From: JASLCR01 sp036405515
GTDB taxonomy: Bacteria; Patescibacteriota; Saccharimonadia; Saccharimonadales; Saccharimonadaceae
Direction: 5' to 3'
Assembly (NCBI GenBank): GCA_036405515.1
Contig: DASWXM010000020.1
Coordinates: 1 to 14,023 of the forward strand
DNA: 14,023 nucleotides
The position numbers were made by a program, and so were the translations under genes. Below are positions 7,528 through 13,400 of the stretch, in pieces. Below the pieces are notes generated by a model that was given only the letters and a program-made list of their open reading frames with translations, was not told the DNA's origin and ran no database searches. Each line of letters begins with the position of its first letter. The stretch's first letter is position 1.

Positions 7528-8471
7528 TGGATAGACTTAAACGATGGCTCGGTCCAATCTTTATAATACTCATCGTATTATTCTTCGTACTCTACCTGAA
7601 AGATATTGATGTGAGTGTCTTTGCCACCGTACAACTCGACTGGGGTCTCTTACTACTCGCCAATATTATCTCTCTCGGCTTTCGCTACTGGGGGGTGTAT
7701 ATTTGGCGCATCATCCTTAGAGCACTCGGCGCATCATCCTTACCGTCATTTCGCATACTTTCGGCTATTTATGCAAAAGCCTGGATGGCACGATATATAC
7801 CCGGCACAGTCGCCTGGATTGGCAGTAAAATATACCTTGCCAACAAACACGGTATTTCCAAAAGTCGTCTTACCGTTTCATCACTAGTAGAAGCTGGCGC
7901 ACAAGTTGTCGCTACTATGTCACTTGCTCTCATACTTCTTGGTATCGACCCGCGACTTGACGTGATATCGTGGCAGCTAAAGCTAGTGATGATTACCATC
8001 GGTGTTGCCGCCACTCTCTGTCTCTATCCACCTATATTTAACCTGCTACTGAGGTCGGCATACCGTTTGATTCGTCGTAAAGATGCCTATGATGAATTGC
8101 GCGTCAATGCAAGCGCAGTTATACGATCATACCTTCTCTACCTCGGAGGAGCCCTCATTGCTGGAAGTGCGTACTATTTCCTCGCTGCCGCCCTATCAGA
8201 CGACGTTAAGCCTGAGATGTTTTGGTATATCATCGGCGCCTCAAGTCTTGCTGGTGCGCTCGGTATGGCAACTCCATTCGTACCAAGTGGTATTGGCGTA
8301 CGTGACGGCGTACAGCTTGTCCTTCTGTCCCTTATCCTACCTAAAGAGATCGCACTTATTATCACGATAGCAAGTCGGCTTTGGTCGGCCGCTGTGGATG
8401 TGCTCTTCTACTTGATAGCGGCAGGCCTCAAACCCTCCACTAGTCGAAAGACCAAGGACAAGTTACACTAG
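7524..8471 (+). CDS. Flippase-like integral membrane protein (LPG_synthase_TM / UPF0104 family)
   Basis: This 315-residue membrane protein matches the lysylphosphatidylglycerol-synthase transmembrane family, the same fold as the flippase part of MprF and the archaeal AglD region. Hydrophobic helices are visible at about 10-25, 41-65, 125-140, 153-176, 205-223, 235-250, 264-283 and 287-302. Diagnostic short motifs are RYIPGTVAWIGS (90-101) and PSGIGVRDG (254-262). There is no catalytic aminoacyl-transferase domain, so lysine addition to lipid is unlikely. Its place between a pyruvyl transferase and a glycosyltransferase suggests a role in moving or handling lipid-linked glycan, which is inference. 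A GAGG Shine-Dalgarno (7513-7516) precedes overlapping ATGATG; the first ATG (7524) gives the ATGA overlap and the second (7527) is equally possible. Confidence 0.82.
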   Translation: MMDRLKRWLGPIFIILIVLFFVLYLKDIDVSVFATVQLDWGLLLLANIISLGFRYWGVYIWRIILRALGASSLPSFRILSAIYAKAWMARYIPGTVAWIGSKIYLANKHGISKSRLTVSSLVEAGAQVVATMSLALILLGIDPRLDVISWQLKLVMITIGVAATLCLYPPIFNLLLRSAYRLIRRKDAYDELRVNASAVIRSYLLYLGGALIAGSAYYFLAAALSDDVKPEMFWYIIGASSLAGALGMATPFVPSGIGVRDGVQLVLLSLILPKEIALIITIASRLWSAAVDVLFYLIAAGLKPSTSRKTKDKLH

Positions 8472-8476
8472 TATCT

Positions 8477-9580
8477 ATGGCCCATATTGTTATCGATGCC
8501 CGAATTATCAACAGCTCAACTGGTCATTATGTTGAGTATCTATTACATCATCTTCAGAAGATTGATCGTGAAAATCGTTATACTGTTCTTATTCCACAGA
8601 AGGATAGAGATTACTGGAAACCGACGGCGGATAATTTCCAAGTGGTGTTTGCAAACCAGGCACAGTATAGCATGAGTGAACAGTTTGGCCTCGCACTACT
8701 ACTCTATCGCCTAAGGCCAGATCTGGTACACTTTTGTATGCCGCAGCAGCCGTTACTTTATTTCGGAAAGCGCGTCACAACAGTCCATGACACTACACTT
8801 GTCCGATTCGAAAATATTGATGGCAATCGGATCACATACAAGATAAAGCAACTTATTTTTACACTTCTCCTAAAGAACATTCTCTTCCGATCAAAAGCCA
8901 TCTTTACACCGAGTAACTACGTTAGGAAAGACTTACTCGCCTTTAGCACCAAACGCTACAGTAGTAAAATCAAAGCAATACTCCTCGCGGGCGAGATTAT
9001 CGGAGCAAAGCCCGAAAAAATTACAACCTTGGCCAACAAGGATTTTATCTTCTTTGTCGGTAATGCCTTCCCGTACAAGAACCTCCCTGTCATCGTTGAT
9101 GCATATCAGCTGATTCAAGCAAAATTCCCTAAGCTTCAACTCGTTTTTGCAGGAAAACCTGATGTATTTTACGAGAATCTTCAACAGTATGTAAGCGAAA
9201 GAAAAGTACATAATGTGAATTTTCTCGGCTATATATCAGATGGCGAGAAACGATGGCTTTTCCAAAACGCGAAGAGTTATGTAGTCGCTTCTCTCTCCGA
9301 AGGCTTTCATATGCCACTTCTCGAGGCTATGGAAGACAATTGCCCAGTCATCTCAAGCTCCGCCACTTGTCTCCCTGAAGTTGCAGGCAACGCTGCACTC
9401 TACTTCGACCCGTACTCGGTAGATGATCTTGCCAGCCAATTAACAAAGCTTCTCTCTAGCAAATCAACGCGTGATCGACTCATAAAAGCAGGTACAAAAC
9501 GAGCGTCAGAGCTTTCCTGGGACTCAACCACGAGAAAGACCCACCAAGGCTATATAAAAGCCCTCAAAGCTTCCGTTTAG
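8477..9580 (+). CDS. GT4 family glycosyltransferase (mannosyltransferase-like)
   Basis: This 367-residue GT-B enzyme is the last gene of the glycan operon, starting five bases after the previous stop. The N-terminal domain begins IVIDARII with a G-H pair (16-17), followed by VHD (103-105), typical of mannosyltransferases of the WbaZ/MtfB type. The donor domain begins FFVGNAFPYKN (192-202), continues with LVFAGKP (222-228) and LGYISDGE (250-257), and has the E-x7-E pair at Glu275 and Glu283 in EGFHMPLLEAM. CLPEVAGNAALYFDP (298-312) is also characteristic of this subgroup. Specificity for mannose is a family tendency only. The TAG stop sits three bases from the convergent khpB stop with no strong terminator between, so the two 3' ends may overlap as antisense RNAs. 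Confidence 0.88.
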   Translation: MAHIVIDARIINSSTGHYVEYLLHHLQKIDRENRYTVLIPQKDRDYWKPTADNFQVVFANQAQYSMSEQFGLALLLYRLRPDLVHFCMPQQPLLYFGKRVTTVHDTTLVRFENIDGNRITYKIKQLIFTLLLKNILFRSKAIFTPSNYVRKDLLAFSTKRYSSKIKAILLAGEIIGAKPEKITTLANKDFIFFVGNAFPYKNLPVIVDAYQLIQAKFPKLQLVFAGKPDVFYENLQQYVSERKVHNVNFLGYISDGEKRWLFQNAKSYVVASLSEGFHMPLLEAMEDNCPVISSSATCLPEVAGNAALYFDPYSVDDLASQLTKLLSSKSTRDRLIKAGTKRASELSWDSTTRKTHQGYIKALKASV

Positions 9581-9583
9581 TGC

Positions 9584-10045
9584 CTAGGAGCTCTTTTGAG
9601 CAATCACAATACGGCGATCCCGACCTTCGCCTTCAGAAAAGGTTTGGATATCTTCATATTCAGTAGCAACCTGGTGCACCACTCGACGATCCGCAGCACC
9701 AATCCGCGCTACATACGAATCCCCCGTGCTCCTCACGCCCTCAATCCACTCTCGGGCTTGAGCTGCGATTTTCTCCGCTCGCTGCTTTTTATAGTCGGCA
9801 ATATCGAGATTAACTCTTGAAGTTACCGCATCATTATTACGCAGAACCGTAGAAAGAAGATATTGGATCGAACGCAAAGTCTCACCATTGCGACCAATCA
9901 GCACACTGCTACTATCAGTATTTGGCACAATTACGTCGATACCATCTTCGCGAGTCGAAACAACAACCTCGATATTGACACCAAAAAATGCCAGTAGATC
10001 TTCTGCGTACTTTTTTACATACTCTTCGGTTTGTTGCTGATTCAT
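9584..10045 (-). CDS. khpB: KhpB/Jag RNA-binding protein (KH + R3H)
   Basis: This 153-residue protein is a single-stranded-RNA binding protein of the KhpB (Jag/EloR) family, encoded next to yidC in many bacteria. A KH domain with the GRNG loop (51-54, in VLIGRNGETL) is followed by an R3H domain with Arg120-x3-His124 (DRRVVH). The N-terminal Jag_N domain seen in many Firmicutes homologues is absent; the protein begins with about 20 residues before the KH fold, so it is a short form. Its ATG overlaps the yidC stop as ATGA, and AGGGGAG just upstream inside yidC is a strong Shine-Dalgarno. In other bacteria KhpB acts with KhpA on RNA and influences cell elongation and division; whether that holds here is inference. 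It is the last gene of the leftward core block. Confidence 0.92.
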   Translation of the reverse strand: MNQQQTEEYVKKYAEDLLAFFGVNIEVVVSTREDGIDVIVPNTDSSSVLIGRNGETLRSIQYLLSTVLRNNDAVTSRVNLDIADYKKQRAEKIAAQAREWIEGVRSTGDSYVARIGAADRRVVHQVATEYEDIQTFSEGEGRDRRIVIAQKSS

Positions 10046-10992
10046 GACTTTCTCCCCTTATCCTTAGCAACGATACGCGTCACAGTCGCCTCTTTTGCCA
10101 CTCTTTCTCGTGCCTTATGCGTAGCCTTTTTGCCCGATAACTTCCCTTCTTTTGCAAGCGCCTTGTCGGCCATAGTCTCCATCTCTTCCTCATCTCGACG
10201 TATAAGATAAGCCTGTTGCAGAACTGCAACAATGTTTGATGTGGCATAGTAAAGTGCAATTGCTCCTGGGAGGCTTATCATCACAAAGAACATAAAGAAG
10301 GGGAGAACTTTTGTCATCTTTCCCATTACTATCGCATTCATCTCAGCCTGGTCCGCCTCCTTGCCCTCGGCCGCTTCAGCCATAATATCGCGCAGTCGGC
10401 GCTTTGACTGATCTTGTGGAGTTGTTTGTTTCGACATCACATACTGCGTCACGCCAGCAACAACCGCGAGAAGGATCAAGAACCACTCTACACCACCTTG
10501 ATGGAATGCGGTTTTCGTAAGATCAATAAATCCAAAAAGTTTTTCATTAAACTGATCTGGGCGAGTGATAAGCTCTCGTATAGGACCAATACTCTCAAGA
10601 AAATCATATGTGAATTTTGCAATATCACCCCTATGCTCAGTAAAGATACGGATCACATAGTACAGGCCGATAAAAATAGGGAGTTGAACGAGCAGAATAC
10701 CAATTGGACGAAATGGGTTAACCCCATGCTTTTTATAGAGCTCCATCATCTGTACACCAGCAAGCTGCTTATTGTCTTTATTCTGCTTACGAATCCTCAC
10801 TAGCTCTGGCTGTAGTTTTCGCATCACACGCGTCTGATGTAGCATGCTTTTCGTAAGTGGATACAGTAAAAAGCGAACAATTATAGTAAATATAATGATC
10901 GCGATACCAAAATCACCACCCGGGATAATACTATAAAGTCCTATCAGCAGGTTGAAGATTGGCTGCACTATCAGTAGATCAAAAAGGTTCAC
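10042..10992 (-). CDS. yidC: Membrane protein insertase YidC/Oxa1 family
   Basis: YidC inserts and folds membrane proteins, alone or with SecYEG. This 316-residue protein is a short Oxa1-like form without the large periplasmic domain of Gram-negative YidC. Hydrophobic segments lie at about 7-24, 28-47, 97-116, 168-187 and 229-255. The conserved hydrophilic-groove arginine is present (Arg40 in FTIIVRFLLYPL), as are the charged cytoplasmic hairpin (about 50-92) and VNPFRPIGILLVQLPIF (91-107). The C-terminal tail (265-316) is rich in Lys and Arg, as in ribosome-binding tails of Oxa1-type proteins. No obvious lipobox cysteine is seen at the N-terminus. The start is GTG, with an in-frame TGA immediately upstream that excludes longer forms. 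An AAGGA lies 17 bases before it, which is far. No yidD gene lies in the 26 bases between rnpA and yidC. Confidence 0.93.
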   Translation of the reverse strand: MNLFDLLIVQPIFNLLIGLYSIIPGGDFGIAIIIFTIIVRFLLYPLTKSMLHQTRVMRKLQPELVRIRKQNKDNKQLAGVQMMELYKKHGVNPFRPIGILLVQLPIFIGLYYVIRIFTEHRGDIAKFTYDFLESIGPIRELITRPDQFNEKLFGFIDLTKTAFHQGGVEWFLILLAVVAGVTQYVMSKQTTPQDQSKRRLRDIMAEAAEGKEADQAEMNAIVMGKMTKVLPFFMFFVMISLPGAIALYYATSNIVAVLQQAYLIRRDEEEMETMADKALAKEGKLSGKKATHKARERVAKEATVTRIVAKDKGRKS

Positions 10993-11018
10993 TCACACTC
11001 ACTTTCGGTTCCTTGTAA

Positions 11019-11393
11019 TCACTTAATTATATCATCTTCCACACCCTCTTTATAGAGGTTGGCAGATGTAAACATCTCATGTAAATATCTCTTTAATTCG
11101 TCCGATGGCATAGCGTGTACATCGGGTGAAGCAACGATACAAACAATATCCAGAGAATCGCGAATATTGGGAAGTTCTTGTCGTAGCAGTTCATACAGGC
11201 GACGCCTGATTCGATTCCTTCCAACCGCTCGTTTCCATATCTTTTTACTTACCACGACTGCCACTCGAGAATGTCGCCTGCGAGGATTGTGGCTAAATTT
11301 TATCACAAAAAGCTGCGAACGCACCGCTTCGCCATTTTTATAAACAAAGCGTAGTGAGTTATAGCCATGAAATCGGTAACGTTGTGCAAGCAT
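11019..11393 (-). CDS. rnpA: Ribonuclease P protein component
   Basis: RnpA is the small basic protein that binds the RNase P RNA and helps mature tRNA 5' ends. The 124-residue length is normal. The family signature is present as VGRNRIRRRLYELLR (57-71), preceded by RVAVVVSKKIWKRA (43-56), and the N-terminus has the usual RF...FR pattern around residues 7-15. Its position just after rpmH and before yidC is the classical order. No Shine-Dalgarno precedes the ATG; a TATAGT lies nine bases upstream. A hairpin with a T-tract sits between it and rpmH, so expression depends either on read-through or on its own promoter. The C-terminal tail (about 110-124) is acidic, unlike the basic core. Confidence 0.93.
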   Translation of the reverse strand: MLAQRYRFHGYNSLRFVYKNGEAVRSQLFVIKFSHNPRRRHSRVAVVVSKKIWKRAVGRNRIRRRLYELLRQELPNIRDSLDIVCIVASPDVHAMPSDELKRYLHEMFTSANLYKEGVEDDIIK

Positions 11394-11402
11394 ATATTAT
11401 TT

Positions 11403-11408
11403 ACTATA
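11403..11408 (-). promoter_or_regulatory. Possible -10 element for rnpA
   Basis: TATAGT on the minus strand (11408-11403) ends nine bases before the rnpA ATG, implying a leader of about three bases. It lies just past the rpmH terminator hairpin. No -35 match lies 16-18 bases upstream, so this is a weak call in an AT-rich stretch. Confidence 0.3.
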
Positions 11409-11442
11409 CAAGAAAATACCCAGGACTTTCGTTCCTGGGTAT
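11408..11442 (-). terminator. Intrinsic terminator or attenuator after rpmH
   Basis: A perfect 10-base-pair stem (11416-11425 with 11433-11442, arms ATACCCAGGA and TCCTGGGTAT) encloses a seven-base loop. On the minus strand it is followed by TTTCTTG, a usable U-tract. It begins 11 bases after the rpmH stop and ends about 20 bases before the rnpA start, so it could reduce rnpA expression relative to the ribosomal protein. Confidence 0.7.
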
Positions 11443-11452
11443 AATTCTTTAC

Positions 11453-11590
11453 CTAGACGGTGATTCGAGCTCGTCCCTTGGCTCGACGACGTTTGATAAC
11501 GGCACGACCTGTCTTTGTGGCAACACGCGCACGAAAACCGTGTGTCTTGGCGCGATGGCGCTTATGTGGTTGGTGTGTTCTTTTTGGCAT
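11453..11590 (-). CDS. rpmH: 50S ribosomal protein L34 (bL34)
   Basis: This 45-residue, very basic protein of the large ribosomal subunit reads MPKRTHQPHKRHRAKTHGF at its start, then RARVATKTGRAVIKRRRAKG, and ends ARITV before TAG. It matches the L34 pattern of K-R-T-x-Q-P near the N-terminus, a central K-T-H-G-F and R-R-x-K-G near the C-terminus. Length is normal for the family. The ATG at 11590 has no Shine-Dalgarno but is preceded at exactly 10 bases by a near-consensus promoter, so the message should be leaderless. It is the first gene of the leftward core block and diverges from dnaA across the origin, the usual rpmH-dnaA arrangement. Confidence 0.95.
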   Translation of the reverse strand: MPKRTHQPHKRHRAKTHGFRARVATKTGRAVIKRRRAKGRARITV

Positions 11591-11600
11591 AATAGAGTAA

Positions 11601-11629
11601 ATTATACCGAATTACTGTCTTTTTTTCAA
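11601..11629 (-). promoter_or_regulatory. rpmH promoter (sigma70-like, near consensus)
   Basis: On the minus strand TTGAAA (11629-11624) and TATAAT (11606-11601) are separated by exactly 17 bases. The -10 box ends 10 bases before the rpmH ATG, predicting a transcript start near 11594 and a leader of only about four bases. This is the best promoter in the window. Confidence 0.8.
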
Positions 11630-11634
11630 GAACA

Positions 11635-11668
11635 ACCTCTGGTCAACGCTCCAGAGGTATATTTTTTT
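11635..11668 (+). terminator. Terminator-like hairpin with T-run inside the origin region
   Basis: Arms ACCTCTGG (11635-11642) and CCAGAGGT (11651-11658) form a perfect eight-pair stem with an eight-base loop. On the plus strand a run of seven T (11662-11668) follows three bases later. No plus-strand gene lies directly upstream, so its role is unclear: insulation of the origin, the end of an antisense RNA to rpmH, or a structural origin element. Confidence 0.5.
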
Positions 11669-11685
11669 CCACATATATACTTCAT

Positions 11686-11694
11686 TTATCCACA
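11686..11694 (+). promoter_or_regulatory. DnaA box 1 (perfect)
   Basis: TTATCCACA matches the strong consensus DnaA box exactly. It lies next to the AT-rich stretch at 11658-11685 and faces the two reverse-oriented boxes. Confidence 0.8.
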
Positions 11695-11718
11695 GTCATA
11701 CCCCTTGTAGTCATATGT

Positions 11719-11727
11719 TGTGGATAA
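11719..11727 (-). promoter_or_regulatory. DnaA box 2 (perfect)
   Basis: TGTGGATAA on the plus strand is the reverse complement of the consensus DnaA box. It sits 24 bases after box 1 in the opposite orientation. Confidence 0.8.
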
Positions 11728-11769
11728 ACTCACCTCAAACATACCTTCATCTGCCAATTATTCTAACGG

Positions 11770-11798
11770 TTGTGGATAACTCAAGCTTCTCGTATACT
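11770..11798 (+). promoter_or_regulatory. dnaA: Putative dnaA promoter overlapped by DnaA box 3
   Basis: TTGTGG (11770-11775) and TATACT (11793-11798) are 17 bases apart, predicting a start near 11805 and a leader of about 39 bases. The perfect DnaA box at 11771-11779 covers the -35 hexamer, so DnaA binding should repress the promoter, as in the known autoregulation of dnaA in other bacteria. The -35 match is only three of six bases. Confidence 0.5.
11771..11779 (-). promoter_or_regulatory. DnaA box 3 (perfect)
   Basis: TGTGGATAA on the plus strand is the exact reverse complement of the DnaA consensus. It overlaps the putative dnaA -35 element and lies 73 bases before the dnaA start codon. 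Confidence 0.8.
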
Positions 11799-11821
11799 TA
11801 ATTACAGTTTACGACATTATT

Positions 11822-11840
11822 TAAGGGGAGCCATAAGGGG
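11822..11840 (+). promoter_or_regulatory. Tandem Shine-Dalgarno-like repeats before dnaA
   Basis: TAAGGGG occurs twice (11822-11828 and 11834-11840) with a 12-base period. The first is followed by AG, giving AAGGGGAG 13 bases before the ATG; the second ends only three bases before it. Neither spacing is the usual five to nine bases, so initiation may be weak or tuned. Confidence 0.55.
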
Positions 11841-11843
11841 TTT

Positions 11844-13196
11844 ATGTCACAGACCATTGTATGGAAAGATGTATTAGGTGAGATTGAGGTTTCAGTACCT
11901 CGATCAACTTTCGTGACATGGTACAAGAATACCGAGCTTATCGAAGCATCAGAAGACAAGGTGACAATCGCCGTACCAAACATTTTTGCTAAGCGGCAAT
12001 TTGAAGTAAAGTTTGATTCACAAGTCCGTTCTATTTTGGCAAATAACGGACTCTCGCCAAAGGAAATACTTTATACAGTAAAGACGTCTGCTAAGCGGCC
12101 AGTTATTTCACGCGAGACCACCATTGAGAGGACCACAACTAAGAGTACTAACTCATCCCTACGATCATCATATAACACCCCCTCAACCCTCAATCCCCGC
12201 TATACTTTTGATTCATTTATAGTGGGTTCAAGCAATGACCTTGCTTATTCAGCTTGCCAAGCGGTTGCTCATGAAATAGGTACAAAGTACAACCCCCTCT
12301 TTCTCTACGGAGGTGTTGGTCTCGGAAAAACACACCTTATTCAAGCCGTTGGTAATGAAATCCTGAAGCTTCGTCCCGAAACATCCGTACTCTATATTAG
12401 CTCCGAAACATTTGTAAAAGAGTTTCTCGACCATGTCCGTTTCAAGAAAAAAGGCTTTTCCGATAAATATCGCAACGTAGATGTATTAATTATTGATGAC
12501 ATGCAATTCATCGCAGGCAAACAGGCAACCCAGGAAGAGTTCTTTCATACCTTCAACGCACTCCATCAAGCAAATAAGCAGATTATTATATCGAGCGACA
12601 AGCCGCCTCGAAGTATCCCAACTCTTACCGAACGACTTCGTAGCCGCTTCGAATGGGGCATGTCAATCGATATTCAGATGCCCGACTATGAGACTAGGTG
12701 CGCAATCCTTCAGTCAAAGTCGGCAGCCGCGGGTATCCCACTCGATAACGAAACGATTGAGTATCTCGCAAGTACAGTAAAAACTAATATACGTGAACTT
12801 GAGGGTGTCCTTAATCAACTTCTGGCATATGCGGAAATGCGAGGCACCACACCAGATATCACTACCGCCGAAGGGCTAGTCGGCAACACTAGACGCACAC
12901 GTCCACACTACTTGACGCCAAAGCAAGTGATTGACCGCACTGCAAAATACTTCGAGTTAAGCAGTGATGAGATATGTAGCGCAAAACGCAGTAAGCATAT
13001 TGTATTCCCGCGCCAGGTCGCTATGTATCTTCTTCGTAGTGAGCTTCATCTTAGTTTCCCAAAGATTGCTCAAGAGCTTGGTCGAAAAGATCACACTACA
13101 GCTATTCACTCTGTTGAAAAGATAGAAAAAACGCAGAAACTCGACATGTCTATTCGTGAACAGATTGCTGAAATTAGGGAGAGATTGTATGCCTAG
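11844..13196 (+). CDS. dnaA: Chromosomal replication initiator protein DnaA
   Basis: DnaA binds DnaA boxes, oligomerises with ATP and melts the origin to load the helicase. The 450-residue protein has all four domains: domain I (about 1-80, with FVTWYKNTEL), a short Ser/Thr-rich linker domain II (about 83-115), the AAA+ domain III starting NPRYTFDSFIVG (117-128), and the DNA-binding domain IV (about 355-450). Walker A GGVGLGKTH (156-164), Walker B LIIDD (215-219), sensor 1 around IISSDKPP (248-255), the arginine-finger region LTERLRSRFEWG (261-272) and sensor 2 NIRELEG (315-321) are intact. The DNA-recognition motif is RKDHTTAIHSVEKIE (414-428), close to the usual GRDHTTVLHA. The linker is short compared with many bacteria. 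It diverges from rpmH across the origin and precedes dnaN. Confidence 0.98.
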   Translation: MSQTIVWKDVLGEIEVSVPRSTFVTWYKNTELIEASEDKVTIAVPNIFAKRQFEVKFDSQVRSILANNGLSPKEILYTVKTSAKRPVISRETTIERTTTKSTNSSLRSSYNTPSTLNPRYTFDSFIVGSSNDLAYSACQAVAHEIGTKYNPLFLYGGVGLGKTHLIQAVGNEILKLRPETSVLYISSETFVKEFLDHVRFKKKGFSDKYRNVDVLIIDDMQFIAGKQATQEEFFHTFNALHQANKQIIISSDKPPRSIPTLTERLRSRFEWGMSIDIQMPDYETRCAILQSKSAAAGIPLDNETIEYLASTVKTNIRELEGVLNQLLAYAEMRGTTPDITTAEGLVGNTRRTRPHYLTPKQVIDRTAKYFELSSDEICSAKRSKHIVFPRQVAMYLLRSELHLSFPKIAQELGRKDHTTAIHSVEKIEKTQKLDMSIREQIAEIRERLYA

Positions 13197-13311
13197 TTGT
13201 GGAAAAGATGTGTCTATCCTGGGAGTACTCGTGGGTATATTCCGTGCATGCAGCTGGGTACAATTAAGTACATTGTGTCGCTCGCTGCAAAATGGTCGGA
13301 AAACTCACACA

Positions 13312-13320
13312 TTATGCACA
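13312..13320 (+). promoter_or_regulatory. DnaA box (relaxed consensus) in the dnaA-dnaN spacer
   Basis: TTATGCACA fits the relaxed consensus TTWTNCACA. It is the best of the spacer sites; binding is an inference. Confidence 0.45.
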
Positions 13321-13391
13321 GTACAGCTAGCAGTTATTCCCCGCTCTTTTCAACATACAAAAATCTCATTTTTACAGATACAGGATAGTAT

Positions 13392-13400
13392 TTATCCACG
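13392..13400 (+). promoter_or_regulatory. DnaA box-like site upstream of dnaN
   Basis: TTATCCACG differs from the strong consensus only in its last base. It lies 57 bases before the dnaN start and is followed immediately by CTTTCCACA, a weaker half-match. Confidence 0.4.

Larger units (their letters stand above)
11591..11843. other. Probable chromosomal replication origin (oriC), rpmH-dnaA intergenic region
   Basis: This 253-base AT-rich stretch contains three perfect 9-mer DnaA boxes (11686-11694 forward, 11719-11727 and 11771-11779 reverse) and one near match, TTTTCCACA (11665-11673). AT-rich tracts at 11658-11690 and 11791-11822 are candidates for duplex unwinding. It also holds the divergent rpmH and dnaA promoters and a hairpin at 11635-11658. 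An origin between rpmH and dnaA is common in bacteria. No clear DnaA-trio series was recognised. Confidence 0.8.

Noticed and set aside
9590..9601. GCTC-TTTT-GAGC inverted repeat near the khpB stop
   Set aside because: Four base pairs with a four-base loop and no following T-run; too weak to call.
10414..10803. 129-codon plus-strand frame inside yidC
   Set aside because: It is antisense to a well-supported insertase gene and shows no recognisable domain.
11026..11031. TATAAT on the minus strand at the rnpA 3' end as a yidC promoter
   Set aside because: No matching -35 hexamer at 16-18 bases, and it is part of codons in rnpA; AT-rich chance match is likely.
11354..11710. 118-codon plus-strand frame over rpmH and the origin
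   Set aside because: It runs antisense to rpmH, through the rpmH promoter and a DnaA box; no homology signal.
13197..13388. 63-codon frame directly after dnaA
   Set aside because: It would start at TTG with no ribosome binding site, and the composition looks like translated non-coding DNA.
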